From: Flectonema sp. DT1601
Taxonomy: Eukaryota; Euglenozoa; Diplonemea; Diplonemida; Diplonemidae
NCBI GenBank assembly: GCA_964019425.1
Contig: OZ025810.1
Coordinates: forward strand, 186,001-250,000
DNA length: 64,000 nt
Direction of reading: 5' to 3'
The position numbers and the translations under genes were made by a program. Positions 1 to 10,710 of this stretch are shown piece by piece. A model generated the notes under the pieces. That model did not search any database, was not told where the DNA came from, and was given only the letters and a program-made list of their open reading frames with translations. How positions within the stretch are numbered: the first letter of the stretch is position 1; each line of letters begins with the position of its first letter.

Positions 1-516
1 TTGCTCAGCAGAGTCGATGGAATCACTTACTTCTTCGTTAAGTTTAGATAATCCAGCAATGCTTAGGATTATTCCCAACACGGTAAACAAAATCATCGCA
101 ATCGGAAATATTATCTTCGCCCACAAAGGGTGAAGTGGTGAAAATTTCGATCTCGTGAAATTAGATTGTTGATTCTTTCTCTCTCCCTCAATATAAATAT
201 CATCTGGACCACAGCAGCCAGTGCAGCTGCAGCCTGTGCAACAGAACGAGTCATCAACGTGGGTTGGTTTTGTGCTGCCACATCCACCACAGCATCTTGA
301 CAACGGAAAGATAATACAAAGCAAAAGCGACAATACCACAATCATTATCATAATAATACTTTCAGGCTCCTCAAGGTAAAGTAATTCATCACAATCTCTG
401 CTAATGGAAACGTCACCTGTCGGTTTGTTACAACCAAACATGTTCCCGGCGCTTTTACGAGCTTCGGTAAGCGTAATCATGGAGAACAACGCAACTGTAG
501 ATAAGTGTCGACTCAT
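1..516 (-). CDS. Prominin-like multi-pass membrane protein, N-terminal part
   Basis: The frame is open from an ATG at 516 to the window edge (172 codons seen, no stop), so the gene runs off the left end. Visible parts: a possible short signal peptide (residues 1-24), a hydrophobic segment at about 53-72, a cysteine cluster at 75-102 with many CC and CxxC pairs, and a second membrane segment at about 134-156. A membrane helix followed by a Cys-rich cytoplasmic loop and another helix is the prominin pattern, but the match is by layout only. The ATG at 516 is the first Met of this frame. Tweety-like or unrelated polytopic proteins remain possible. Confidence 0.6.
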   Translation of the reverse strand, partial: MSRHLSTVALFSMITLTEARKSAGNMFGCNKPTGDVSISRDCDELLYLEEPESIIMIMIVVLSLLLCIIFPLSRCCGGCGSTKPTHVDDSFCCTGCSCTGCCGPDDIYIEGERKNQQSNFTRSKFSPLHPLWAKIIFPIAMILFTVLGIILSIAGLSKLNEEVSDSIDSAEQ

Positions 517-716
517 TTTTTTTATTTTTCAAACAATTTGTTTTTATAAAGCTGTAGAATAAAAATGAATGAATTATATTTTTTTTTTCCAAATTACTAA
601 AAAGAAAAAAAAAAAAAAAACAGCCAAATCTACTCTCCGTATGTTTTCTACTTGGATTCTATTCTAAATAATTTTTCTTTTTTTTTTTAGTAATTACAAG
701 TCAGTAAAGAAGGACC

Positions 717-3087
717 CTACTCATATAGACCACCACCTCCAATTTCTTCTTCAGGAGGTTCACATCTGTGTGACATGGCAATCAGTTCTTGTGGATCTTT
801 TAATTTATAAAGTGTGAATACAGCTTGCAGTTTCGGTATCGGAGCGTAAGATAATTTTGCACCCTTCGCGGATAGCATGTATTTAATTAGATTGTGTTCG
901 AGTGACATTCTGAAAAAGTTGATCTGCCCGTCTTCTTCTGCCGGGTGTTCCTCAATTATTTCCAACTGCTTTAAGAATATTACCAGCGACGGAAAAACAG
1001 GTTGGGCCTGTTCTGGAGGAGCGATCATTTTCTCTTGTAAGATTTTTGTTCTATTTCTTGATAGAATATCATTCAGTTCTGTTACTAGAGGATGGAGTTC
1101 ACTCTGTTTCTCAACATGATAATGAGTGCTTCTTAAGTTAGCTGATGGTAGTTGAGATATACCTCCGTGAACAGCTACAAGCATATCCCAATTAGATAAT
1201 TGCCTTAACTCATTGCATACTAAGTATAATTTCTTAACAACATTAACTCGGGTGTCAAAACTCTCTTGACTAACGATCTGTTTTTCTTTTTTTGTTTTTA
1301 AGTTAGTTAAGTTAGTTAGAACTGATGACTACGAGGGGTCTGGGTAGCCCGCATCAGTAAGGACCCAATCGCGAGGATTGTAGTTTTATAATACCAATCA
1401 ATATCAGTATCGTAACTTATGAAATGGAAAGACACGAATGTCAAACAGTTGAATGCACAAAAGGTAGTTACTACTTTCCGATAACTATCCAAAACCCGAA
1501 CGGCACCATGTGCTACGACGCCATTCGAATCAACCTCCCGAACAATGTAAGCAACACTCACAAAGCAGGAAGCCACAAGAACAGAAACTATTCCATCAAC
1601 GCGCCATAGTAGACGATGGAGCAGAAAATCAAAAACTCTTAGGAACCGCCATTGATCCCTTCACGCCATGCCAATGTCAGCTCGTGAGGGGATCCACTTG
1701 GATCAAAGGTTTTCTCCCCCAACTCTATTTATCGTGGTTGCTGTCAGAAAATAAATAACAAAACATACAGCGTAAACAGTCCAGTTAGCCACCTTGTGAA
1801 TAAGGTCTCTGTAAGCCTTAAAGTGGGGTGCATTTCTTCCGAGTCCATTTCCTGGAAGCCACTTACAACCCATGAACTCACACGGGAGAAGATGATTGTG
1901 AACCTGTTGTTGTGTTTTAAAAGTACAGTAGTGTTACTCATCACATGACCACTTCAAAGCATAACACTTCTAGACCTGTCGCTACCAATTAGTTAAGAAG
2001 ATTAAATAATAATATCCATACATGTAGTGTGAGTAGTGTTAACTGCTCTGCAATTTCAGTTTCTGAGAAGTCTGCGAGTACACGGATTGGTGAGCGTACG
2101 AGTATCGGATCGAAGTCTTCACGTGCAAGAGATGGTGGTGGTGGCATACTGTGTTTTGTGTTTTTTTATAACCCTTTCATACCTCACGAACATTCAACAA
2201 TAAAACTACACAAACCTGTAGGCTGAAAGCGGTTTTCTGAGATGCTCATTTTGCTTCATAAGATCAAGAAGACGAGTGGGGATACTGTCTCTGTCAATAC
2301 GATTAGCAGTCCATCGGAGGAGAGTTCGATGCATGTCATCAGTGAAGTCAAAGTATGCAGTTTCGATCCAAGTCTCAAGTAACTGAATAACTCTCATTTG
2401 AATCTTATATCTCATAACTCTGTGTATGTTGTGATCCAACGGACTACGTTGAGCTTCACCAACTCGAACAACTTGTGGTATTTCGTACCTCTCTAACAGT
2501 TTATGAAGAACAGTTTGAGGCTGAGTGAACTCTCTGTATGTATCCCAGAAGACTTCGTTTACGTACTCTGTAGTGTGAGGATCAGTTATCTTAATTATCA
2601 AACGATCCAAGCTGAGATTCTTAATTACGAGTTCTGTCTCACAATTCTCAATGAGAGGAGGTGTTGAGGGATCAGTGACTACCATGTTCTGTCTTATTGT
2701 TTCTTTATTAAAACTTTCACAATACACTTCTCCAACATAATCTTCTTCTGTGACTACTGGAGGTGCTACTGGTCGGTCGGAAATTAGATACTTTACTTTT
2801 CGTTTAAAATCAAGCAATCTATCTTTGTTTTTGAAACAAACGCACCTAACTAGAATCAAGTCTGGGCATTGCCTGACACCTACCCATTTCTCTCTGAAAT
2901 ACTTAACTGCTATCTCTTTATAATGTTCTAGTAGAAGGTTATCGTCAGATAGCAGTACGAAAGGACTACTTCCCTTTACTCTGACGAAAAGTCTCATTTT
3001 TGATGGATCAGCTGGTACGACCCATCCATCTTGATGGAATGCCTGCTTCACGAGATCCGTCACAAACCGTTCTGGAGGTACCGACAT
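717..3087 (-). CDS. Ras guanine-nucleotide exchange factor (RasGEF), 4 exons
   Basis: Exons, in transcription order, are 3087-2216, 2148-2022, 1903-1769 and 1277-717; they join in frame to 564 residues. Donors are GTTTGT, GTATGG and GTATGT; all acceptors are CAG. Residues 1-150 form an N-terminal region I do not recognise. Residues about 150-255 match the RasGEF N-terminal (REM) domain (LSLDRLIIKITD, FWDTYREFTQP). Residues about 318-560 are the catalytic CDC25-like domain: SETEIAEQLTLL, then HNHLLPCEFMGCKW, NWTVYAIVSQES, and NNW/SNWDMLVAVHGGIS. It would load GTP onto a Ras-type GTPase at membranes. The third intron (1278-1768, 491 bp) is far longer than the others. Downstream spacing to the membrane-protein gene is 200 bp. 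Confidence 0.9.
1278..1768 (-). other. Oversized third intron of the RasGEF gene
   Basis: This intron is 491 bp, while most other introns here are 60-250 bp. Unlike the spacers it is almost free of homopolymers and has a fairly balanced base composition. On the minus strand it holds an open frame of roughly 86 codons (1576-1316), but that frame starts at GTG, not ATG, and matches no family I know. It may be an inserted element or gene fragment. Confidence 0.5.
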
Positions 3088-3241
3088 TTCTATTCGATGT
3101 TTTTTTTTTTATTATTTAAAAAACACGATCTGCATTGAACGAAATAAGTTAATCACGACATCACTTAATTATATCCATACTGATAGCATGCGTGGTGAGA
3201 ACCACTCAATTATTATAAAGTTATAGTCACTCATAAAAAGC

Positions 3242-5178
3242 TTACTTGCCTCCCCTAGCATATACCACACCCTTTGAGTTATCCTTTGATCCTGGTGGGT
3301 ATCGAGCGGCTTCACAACTTGCAAGCTGTGGTGGAATAACTTGACCATCGGCTTCGAGCTGTTTTTTTTTTTTTTTTTTTTTTTTTTTTCCTCCAGCAAC
3401 AGAGGAATATAAAAAAAAAGAGAGAAAACACACACCTTTTGTTTCAGAGCATACAGGGCTTCTGCGTCATTCTTAAGGACCACGAATGAAATGGCATCTC
3501 CCTTCATACCGGCTCTACCAGTTCTACCGATACGTTGAGAGTATCGTTCGATTGCTTCAGTTCCTTTGGGAAGATCATAATTTATTACGTGAGAGATTCT
3601 TTTAATGTCAATACCACGAGCAAGCATATCAGTGGCTACCATGACTCGGAATTCTCCTTCTCGGAATTTTGTAATAGCGTGCTCTCTCTCTCGTTGGTCT
3701 AAACCACCGTGAGAATATCCAACAGAAACACCCTCGTCAGAGAGGAGGGATGAAACCAGTTCAACGTCACTTTTTAAGTTTACAAAAATCAAAATAAGAG
3801 AATTGCTACTAATTTCGTTTAGGGTTGTGTGAATAAGTTGAACTATAGCTGCCTTCTTAATCTTTTCATCATTCAGAATGTGAATTGATTGCTTTATATC
3901 CGAAGGTGACGACAACCCAATCTTAATCTTAACAGGCCTTCTTAAATGTCTCTTCGCAATTGCTTCAAGAGACGCAGGCATGGTAGCGCTGAACATCACT
4001 GTGACTCGATATGTTTTTGTTGAGTCTTCGTCTTCTTCTTCGGCGGGTTTTTCATTCGAAGATGGCATTTCATTAAGGACTGTAATTACTTGTTCTTCCA
4101 TTCCTTCTTTAACCATACTGTCTGCTTCATCAAGAATGACGTAATTACATTGATTAAAGACTAAGTATCTTCTGTCTAATAAGTCACACATTCTACCTGG
4201 TGTTCCGATTACTATTTCAGATCCTCTTCGGATGTCCATTCCCTGATCTTCTAAACTTGCTCCTCCAACTACTGTTGTTGTTCTGAAATTGTAGGGTTTT
4301 GCGAATCGTTCAGCCTCATCAGTGATCTGCGCAGCTAGTTCTCTATTTGGACACATTACTATTGCGAAAGGTCCATCATCTTTATTAGAGTCATTCATCT
4401 GTGGTTGTTCTGAGACATATTGAATAAGTGGTACAACAAACGCACAGGTCTTTCCAGAACCTGTTTCTGCTACTCCCATAACATCTAATCGTCTTAACCC
4501 AATTGGGATGCATGCCATTTGTACTGGTGACGGATGTTTGTACCCAGCTTCTTTTATTGATTGCATTATCTCATTAGAGATTACTTTCTCTTTGTATGCT
4601 TCTTCCCATGATCGTAGTGGGTATGGACATGAAGAGCCTGCTCCAGATATTTGAATTTCAAAATCCTCTCGAAGTATCCGCCAGTCTCTTTCATTCATTT
4701 TAGATAAGTTTTTCGCAGACCAATGCGTGTTTGTAGTTCGCATTATATCAAATTCACGTCTTCTGCGACCGAGTTTCTTTTTATCGAGTTTGGCGTCTTC
4801 TTTTGCTTGTCTGATCGATCGTTCCTTCATCAGTCGAGCTTTCTCTAACTGTTGTTCAATCTTAGTCATGCCGACTTCGTCTCTTTTGTCTTCAGGAGGT
4901 TTGGATATTTCTACTGAAGGAGGATTACTACTCCGACGAGGTGTTGGAGATACGCTTGTTTGTCGCCGTTTTACATCCGAGTTATCGGGTGATAAGCTTC
5001 TGTCTCTCAGCTTTCTCATCCTCTCTTCGATAACTCTCTCATAATCAGTTTTCTTATTACTACTTTCAGTACTCCTTTCCTCTCTATCTTTTTCATTTCG
5101 TGACCGTTTTTGTAAGACGGGATTGATACTGTCAAGGTCAGTATTATCAATATCGATTTCTTCTTGTTGCCTTGTCAT
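3242..5178 (-). CDS. PRP28: Spliceosomal DEAD-box helicase PRP28/DDX23, 2 exons
   Basis: Exon 1 is 5178-3436 and exon 2 is 3358-3242; the product is 619 residues. Family knowledge: PRP28 swaps U1 for U6 at the 5' splice site. Seen: an Arg/Ser- and Glu-rich head (1-145), the PRP28-specific segment HWSAKNLSKMNERDWRILRE (about 152-171), a Q motif (GYKHPSPVQ), Walker A AETGSGKT (237-244), PNREL, TPGRM, DEAD (350-353), SAT (397-399) and QRIGRTGRAG (548-557). Exon 2 supplies a C-terminal tail ending in VVYARGGK. The intron ends in about 28 A residues before CAG instead of a pyrimidine tract. An in-frame upstream ATG (5265) would add 29 atypical residues, so I chose 5178. The gene agrees with the intron-rich genes around it. 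Confidence 0.93.
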
Positions 5179-5458
5179 GTTTTGTTGTTTATTAACTTTA
5201 AAATAGTTTTTTTTTAAATGAGATGGGTAAACACACTCAATTTCTTCTCTCTGACAAGTAAACAACTAATTACTCATAGTCAGCTCTATTAGATTCCATG
5301 TGTTAGTTGTTTTTTTATTTTTTCTCTTCCGTTTGTTTTTTTCCAACATTAACAAAGAAAAGAAAAAAAAGAAAAGAAAAAAAAAGGCTCAAAATTAAAA
5401 CAGAGACTTGACTAAATCTATTGGTTTCGGAATAATAATTTTTTAACAGAAAATTTTT

Positions 5459-6352
5459 TTACGATCTTGGAATTATTGATTTCGTAAGCTGGTCAAGTAT
5501 TAATTCATTTGCTTGCATCATTTCAGTTGTAACTCTGACAGCTGTTAGTTGGGCTTCTATCTCCTCCACTAGTTTATCGACGTCTTCAGGTGCATCTGGG
5601 AGGTTGTAGTCTGAGAGAGGATCATTTATTACTAGTTTTGACGTTTCCATTATCTCTTTTTGAATTGAAAGGATTTCTGATCCGAGAGCTCGATTGCTGA
5701 ATGTTTTGCAACCGTCAACGTCAGCTCCATGTTTTTCAGCTGCTTTACGGAGTTCAAGTGTTTTAGTGAGAGTGTCTTCCCAGTCTTTTGGTTTACCTTT
5801 AACAGAACTTTGATTTGAAGGATCAGTCGTGTCGACTGTTATCGGCTTTCTTGTTTTTCGTGTGAAATCACTTTCCTCATCAGGTGGTGGTGGCGGTGGT
5901 GAATCCGATTTTGGTGGTGGTGGTGGAGGTGGTGGCGACTCTTCAGTTTGCTTTCCAGGATTCCTGCTTTCCATAGTTTTCATAGCTTGTTCCCAATCAC
6001 TTTCTGTAGCCTTTGCTGCTCTAGCCATTTCTTGTAAAAATATATTCGTCGCCTCCGGATTCTTCCCCGCTGCGATATGCTTTGGATCAGCTTCTATCTT
6101 TGTTTTGTTTACTTCTTCAATGAATTCTATAATTCGTTTTAGATACTTCGCTCTTGCTGGCCTAGGTATAGCAGCCGCATCTTGTTCATCAGGCGGCAGT
6201 AGTCCCTGTCCCATACCAGTTGCTATTTGCAAAGCTTTAAATATATCACATATGAATCGAAATGGCGGCTTACTCAGCCGTTTTTCGGTCATTTGGGGAT
6301 CAGATATAAGAGGCTCTATGAGGTCCCTAGTGCGTTCCCAGTACTCTCCCAT
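5459..6352 (-). CDS. IFT54: Intraflagellar transport protein IFT54 (TRAF3IP1 / MIP-T3)
   Basis: Single exon, 297 residues. Residues about 1-115 match the calponin-homology-like microtubule/tubulin-binding head of IFT54, with the hallmark TEKRLSKPPFRFICDIF at 22-38, an ATGMGQGLL loop and HIAAGKNPEATNIFLQ at 92-107. Two runs of prolines (about 139-157) link to a charged, helical C-terminal part predicted to be coiled coil, which in known IFT-B complexes pairs with IFT20. The protein is shorter than the animal one (about 690) because the Lys/Glu-rich middle is missing. Its presence says the organism builds a flagellum. The start at 6352 aligns with the family; the frame is open for another 59 codons upstream (see findings). 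Confidence 0.9.
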   Translation of the reverse strand: MGEYWERTRDLIEPLISDPQMTEKRLSKPPFRFICDIFKALQIATGMGQGLLPPDEQDAAAIPRPARAKYLKRIIEFIEEVNKTKIEADPKHIAAGKNPEATNIFLQEMARAAKATESDWEQAMKTMESRNPGKQTEESPPPPPPPPKSDSPPPPPPDEESDFTRKTRKPITVDTTDPSNQSSVKGKPKDWEDTLTKTLELRKAAEKHGADVDGCKTFSNRALGSEILSIQKEIMETSKLVINDPLSDYNLPDAPEDVDKLVEEIEAQLTAVRVTTEMMQANELILDQLTKSIIPRS

Positions 6353-6677
6353 TATTATGTTGTGAGTGTATTGGTTCCTATTTTCATTAAATTGATATAA
6401 TATTTCTGATAACCATCTCAGAGGATCTCGATCAGGTCTGTCATCTCCCTTAAAATACGAATCGATGTTTTTAAGCAAAAAAAAAAAAAAAAAAAAAATC
6501 AACAAAACCAAGCAGTAGGCTTCTATCAAACACTCGCAAATCGTTCGACACTCGGTGGAAGAGTACTACAGGGATGTAGAATTCCTTGAATTGAATCGAA
6601 TGAAGATAATAAAATGTTATTGCGATTCTGTTATAAACAGTTCACTTCACAACAAATAGGTTAACTCAACAGTTATT
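6353..6677. other. Spacer between ARP1 and IFT54
   Basis: This 325-bp spacer holds a run of about 22 A (6478-6500) and, on the minus strand, open frames that read like protein (6352-6455 continuing IFT54 upstream; about 6525-6600 after a TTCAAG acceptor-like site). I could not tie these to a known domain. Confidence 0.4.
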
Positions 6678-8179
6678 CTACAAGAATGAATGTTTGTGAA
6701 GGCATCTAGGTCCCTCATCCTGATTGTTAATTTGTTATATTTTTTTCCAGTTTAAAATAATTTTTAAAAAGTATATAAATATTACATACAGCGTATGTTT
6801 GTAACCTTATCATCATTTTACGAAATGCCGATAAATTAGAAAGAATCGACCCACCCAACCATGTTGTGTACTTTCTCTCTGGTGGAGCGTGCAGTTTACA
6901 TTTTGTGTCTCTTGGTAGCTCTTTTCTAATTTCTGACAGTAGCCTATCACCGAATCCTCTGAACAGCGTGTTACCTCCAGCGATGTACATCTTGTTTACA
7001 AGTTCTTTACGTACGTCCATATCGCACTGTTTTGTTTTGTTTTTTTTTTCGTACCGATAATATAAAAATAACAAATCTGTTTTTTTTTTTTTTTTTACTT
7101 ACGCAGAAAAAGACAGACTTTCTTTATGGTGTGGGAAAGCATATCAGCGACACCAGCCTCCTCAGATCCAATCAGTTTTGGGTCAAACAACACTTCAGGA
7201 GGTCGGAAGCGTTCAGCTCCAAGTTGTATTTTACTGCCATCAGGTAATCTGTAGTCTGAAAGATCGTACTTCTTACCTACAACAAGAGCTTCCTCTTGTT
7301 GAGGCATGTAGGCAACGTAGCAGAGGTTTTCTTTAATCTGTTTTATTTAATTTGTTTTAATAGTTTAATCGTCAACTAAATGTCAACATATCTATTACAT
7401 ACCTGACGTACGATCTCGAATTCTGCGCTGGTGCAAAAATTATGACCAAGCTTTCGGAGTTGTAGTTGGAGGTATTTTGTGATGTCACGACCTCCAACAT
7501 CAGAGCGAGTTACAGCTCCAGGAATGACGAATCCCTCATAAACAGGACAGCAGTGAGTTACTCCATCACCAGAATCAACGACTACACCCGTTGCAGTACC
7601 AGCTGCGTACAGAGATAGTACAGCTTGCACAGAAAAGAATAGTGCTGGTACGTGGTGTTCTTCAAAGAATATTTCCGCTGCGCGTTCTTTATTTTTTCTG
7701 CTGTTCAAAGGAGGTTCTGTTAGCAGAACTGGGTGTTCTCTGATCGGAACATTTAACAAACCAAACATGTGATTCCATACTGCTTCCATATCACTCCAGT
7801 TGTTGACTTGTCCATGTTCCATTGGGTAGCTCAATGAGAGTATACCTCTGTGATGCTCTACAACATCTCCAACAAACAGATCTCCTTGTAAAACTCCTCC
7901 AGACATTACGTTTGGATGTTTCGGACGTCCAACTCTGTTTATAATTATTTATCGTATTCACAGAAATAACTAATTCAGAGCAGCGGTATAAAAACATACA
8001 TATTCTGCAACAATCTTGCTGGCATCTCTTCTCCACCGAAACCTGCCTTTATAGTTCCCGTACCCTGTGTTTTGATTATTGTACAGAATATTGTATTTAT
8101 TTCAGAGAGCAGTTTATAAAAACATATATAAAAAGGTTCTACATACGTTATCAATTACGACGGTTCTTGTGAATTCCAT
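6678..8179 (-). CDS. ARP1: Actin-related protein 1 (centractin), 6 exons
   Basis: Exons: 8179-8147, 8064-8000, 7934-7403, 7337-7119, 7026-6790 and 6719-6678. They join to 375 residues, against about 376 in animal ARP1. Phosphate loops DNGTGTIKAGF (10-20) and VVVDSGDGVTH are intact. The C-terminal half tells ARP1 from actin: FGDRLLSEIRKELP (actin has IADRMQKEI), and the end ADEGPRCLHKHSFL parallels EDGARSIHRKTF of human ARP1. ARP1 forms the short filament of dynactin, the cargo adaptor for cytoplasmic dynein. Exons 1 (33 bp) and 6 (42 bp) are tiny. Intron 4 uses a GTCTGT donor. A pyrimidine tract plus AG lies 31 nt before the ATG. Confidence 0.95.
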
Positions 8180-8210
8180 TTTATTGTTTAGCGGCGACCG
8201 TGTGGCCAAC

Positions 8211-8228
8211 CTATGAGAAAAAAATAAT
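8211..8228 (-). promoter_or_regulatory. Splice-acceptor-like tract in the ARP1 5' leader
   Basis: On the minus strand TTATTTTTTTCTCATAG ends at 8211, 31 nt upstream of the ARP1 start. It is a good polypyrimidine-AG acceptor with no coding exon before it, so it is either the end of a leader intron or a trans-splice site. Confidence 0.5.
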
Positions 8229-8348
8229 ACTAATGTGAAACGGTACAGGTGAGCTGGTATTTTTAGTAAGTTTTTTTTTAAAATTAAAGTAGGACTTTGA
8301 TACAAAGTCAAAGTATCCCAGAAGAGTGTAAATAACGAAACGCCACGA

Positions 8349-10610
8349 TCAACCTGCAGGTTGATCAGATGACGAGATGATGCTATCAGAAGGTGCAAAC
8401 AGAATAATTCTATCAAAAGAGTAAGCAGAAGCTTCAGATACCCAGAGAGAGTTCATCTGTTGCTGAGAGAAGTCTTCCAGGTAGTTGTAACCAAATGACG
8501 GAAGCAGAATAGTTTTATGCCCCTCGCTTCTGAGTTTTGAAAACACATTTCGCATCCTTTCGACAACAGTTTCAATACCAGCAATCTCCCAGTCATCCTT
8601 TCGATGATGAGACATCAGTGCTACTGCTATGCACCTTCTCTTACTACCCTGTAACAGGTTGTAGTCCTGGTCTATACAAATAAGACAATGAGGTAAGTAC
8701 ACAACACCTTGTTTACTGAGTGGCCAGTAAGGTTCCTTTCTCATGAAGTGATTTGTAAGCTGTCTCCCGTCTGAAGGGTTCCTCTTCTGCCACAGAGCGA
8801 GGATTGCAGAGGTTCTTTTTAGAAGTTGGTTTTCATCGCAAGCACAACATTCAGCTTCAAAGTCTCCAAGGAGGTCAAAAGGATTCGCACAAAAGACAAC
8901 AGCTGGTGATTCTAACTCTGGATTCTCAACTAAGTACTGAAGCGGGTCATGTGTTTCGATTATCTCATCATAACAACAATTAGATGGAGTTGAATGTATT
9001 AATTCACTCTTATCTGGGTACATACAACAACAACACTTTGATAACTTCTCAATAACGTGGTCGGGGAGTGATCGCGAAATTGCCATCATCGACATCACGG
9101 CAGCTGATTCCCTGCCACGGCACTCAGCAGCAGCATCAGCAGCGAGCTTAGTTGTTTCCGGAATTGGAAGTAAATATGAAGCGATACGAGTGAGATGATT
9201 ATTTTCGAGGTAGTGAGTTGTCACACACGTCAGCCATGATGGGTTTTCAGTAGTGCTGTTGTCATCACCTACTACTCTGCGAAGTAATTCGAAGGCGAGA
9301 GAAGAGAGTTGAACTTCAGCTTTCCATCTGCTGTCGATCTGATGAGTGGCAGCTAATAATCCTCCTGCTATCATACAAGTTGCGATGCTATCTCCTCCTG
9401 CGATAGCACACCACATTATGCTGTCAAACTTACCTTTAACATCGAGTACGTTCCATATGTCACCACCTGGATGGTCTTTGCGTATACTTGGAAGAAGGCC
9501 AGCCTGTACCATACGGCGTTCCTTTATAATTCTGGTCTTGTATTTCATCGGTAGATCGTAGTCATCACTACGTATCCATTTGTTGCTTATATCGGGTGGA
9601 AAACATCCATTTTTCGACCAATGCAACGCCCACAAAGCAGTTTTAAGACAAACAGTAACAGACTTTGGAGCAGTTTCCCTAAACGGATTATATAAAGGAA
9701 TATCTCTCAATATTTGGTAGAGATCTTTTTCATGTTGTGATAAGTGGTTGATTGACGAGAGCCATGCTTCACAGTCACTGTCAGTAATTTGTTGTTTCCA
9801 TTGACACCAAATAGATTTATTCTCATCGCTTGATAATAACAACAATTCTAAGTAAGTATTATTAACGTCTCTGTTATGTTGTAAGTGGACAGCATCGTAC
9901 AGAATAATATTATAAATGACAGCACACATTACTTCTAATGGATGAGAGTGCGTCACTATCGAAGTAATCACCGTTTGTGTTATTAATGAAATTTTACTAT
10001 TTGGAGCAAGTGCTAAACCAGAACAGCGAGCTAGTGCGTCGGAAGATGTGTTGTGAGGTCGTCTGATGTAGTCGTGAATGCCAGCTTTTCCTAATTGTGG
10101 GTTATGACTGGTTAGCTGTCCAAGTGAAGACACTGTCCTTGAATCAAAGGATGTGTAGTGCTGTTGTTTATAAGAATCACATAACTGATCTGTCAATACT
10201 TTTATATAATTGGAATCATCTGATAATTCAATTGATCGAAGTGCTACTAATGCTTGTGCTCCCAACACAGTAGTACTCCTTAGAGTGGAAGGGTCTAATT
10301 CATCGTCACTCCCCTGAGCGGTGAATGGCCATGGTACTTTTTCCTTACACAACTGTCCTGCCTTTGTATAACTTAATCCCTTACTAGTAACACCTAAACA
10401 GTCACCTACCAGTATACCAAGTAGTACATCACACTTCTTCTCTAAACTAATTTCTACAGAGAATCTTCCTTCCAAAGCGTCACAGTTGCTTATGTGTGTG
10501 TCACCTCGTCTTGGTTTCCTTTTTGAATAGGATTTCATAGTGGAAGTGTAGTAGTCTGGTAGCCATGATAGGCTTTTCATAGCAGCTGTTTGTCTATGAT
10601 TCTTATTCAT
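8349..10610 (-). CDS. ADP-ribosylglycohydrolase (ARH/DraG) domain fused to a PARG-like macro domain, both diverged
   Basis: Single exon, 753 residues. The N-terminal half (about 60-430) follows the ARH/DraG plan: LLGILVGDCLGVTSKGL (64-80, family GDALG), RCSGLALA (195-202), THSHPLEVMCAVIY (220-233) and IAGGDSIATCMIAGGLLAA (family GGDTDTxxxxAGALLGA). The usual TDDT metal site reads RSTT (111-114). The last quarter (about 555-745) resembles the bacterial-type PARG macro domain (DUF2263): VVFCANPFDLLGDFE, LLKRTSAILALW, then YWPLSKQGVVYLPHCLICID and a helix/strand tail ILLPSFGYN. The GGG and QEE catalytic motifs of that family read LLGDF and DEN. Family members remove ADP-ribose from proteins; with these changes the activity is uncertain, and it may be a sensor of ADP-ribose. 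Confidence 0.65.
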   Translation of the reverse strand: MNKNHRQTAAMKSLSWLPDYYTSTMKSYSKRKPRRGDTHISNCDALEGRFSVEISLEKKCDVLLGILVGDCLGVTSKGLSYTKAGQLCKEKVPWPFTAQGSDDELDPSTLRSTTVLGAQALVALRSIELSDDSNYIKVLTDQLCDSYKQQHYTSFDSRTVSSLGQLTSHNPQLGKAGIHDYIRRPHNTSSDALARCSGLALAPNSKISLITQTVITSIVTHSHPLEVMCAVIYNIILYDAVHLQHNRDVNNTYLELLLLSSDENKSIWCQWKQQITDSDCEAWLSSINHLSQHEKDLYQILRDIPLYNPFRETAPKSVTVCLKTALWALHWSKNGCFPPDISNKWIRSDDYDLPMKYKTRIIKERRMVQAGLLPSIRKDHPGGDIWNVLDVKGKFDSIMWCAIAGGDSIATCMIAGGLLAATHQIDSRWKAEVQLSSLAFELLRRVVGDDNSTTENPSWLTCVTTHYLENNHLTRIASYLLPIPETTKLAADAAAECRGRESAAVMSMMAISRSLPDHVIEKLSKCCCCMYPDKSELIHSTPSNCCYDEIIETHDPLQYLVENPELESPAVVFCANPFDLLGDFEAECCACDENQLLKRTSAILALWQKRNPSDGRQLTNHFMRKEPYWPLSKQGVVYLPHCLICIDQDYNLLQGSKRRCIAVALMSHHRKDDWEIAGIETVVERMRNVFSKLRSEGHKTILLPSFGYNYLEDFSQQQMNSLWVSEASAYSFDRIILFAPSDSIISSSDQPAG

Positions 10611-10710
10611 GTTCTGGTTAATATATACTTATGAAAGAAAATAATAATTAAAATAAAACGAAAGTTGTCATCAGATGTTGGCATGGCGACGTCGCTGAAA
10701 GAATGAGTAA

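Noticed and set aside
3179-3241. Unspliced C-terminal end of the PRP28 frame
   Set aside because: It reads through the intron and its A/T run; the spliced reading gives a sensible tail and stop at 3242.
5179-5265. Upstream Met of PRP28
   Set aside because: Adds 29 residues unlike the Arg/Glu-rich head; more likely leader sequence.
5829-6365. 178-codon plus-strand frame with Gly runs
   Set aside because: Complement of the IFT54 Pro runs; IFT54 is well supported.
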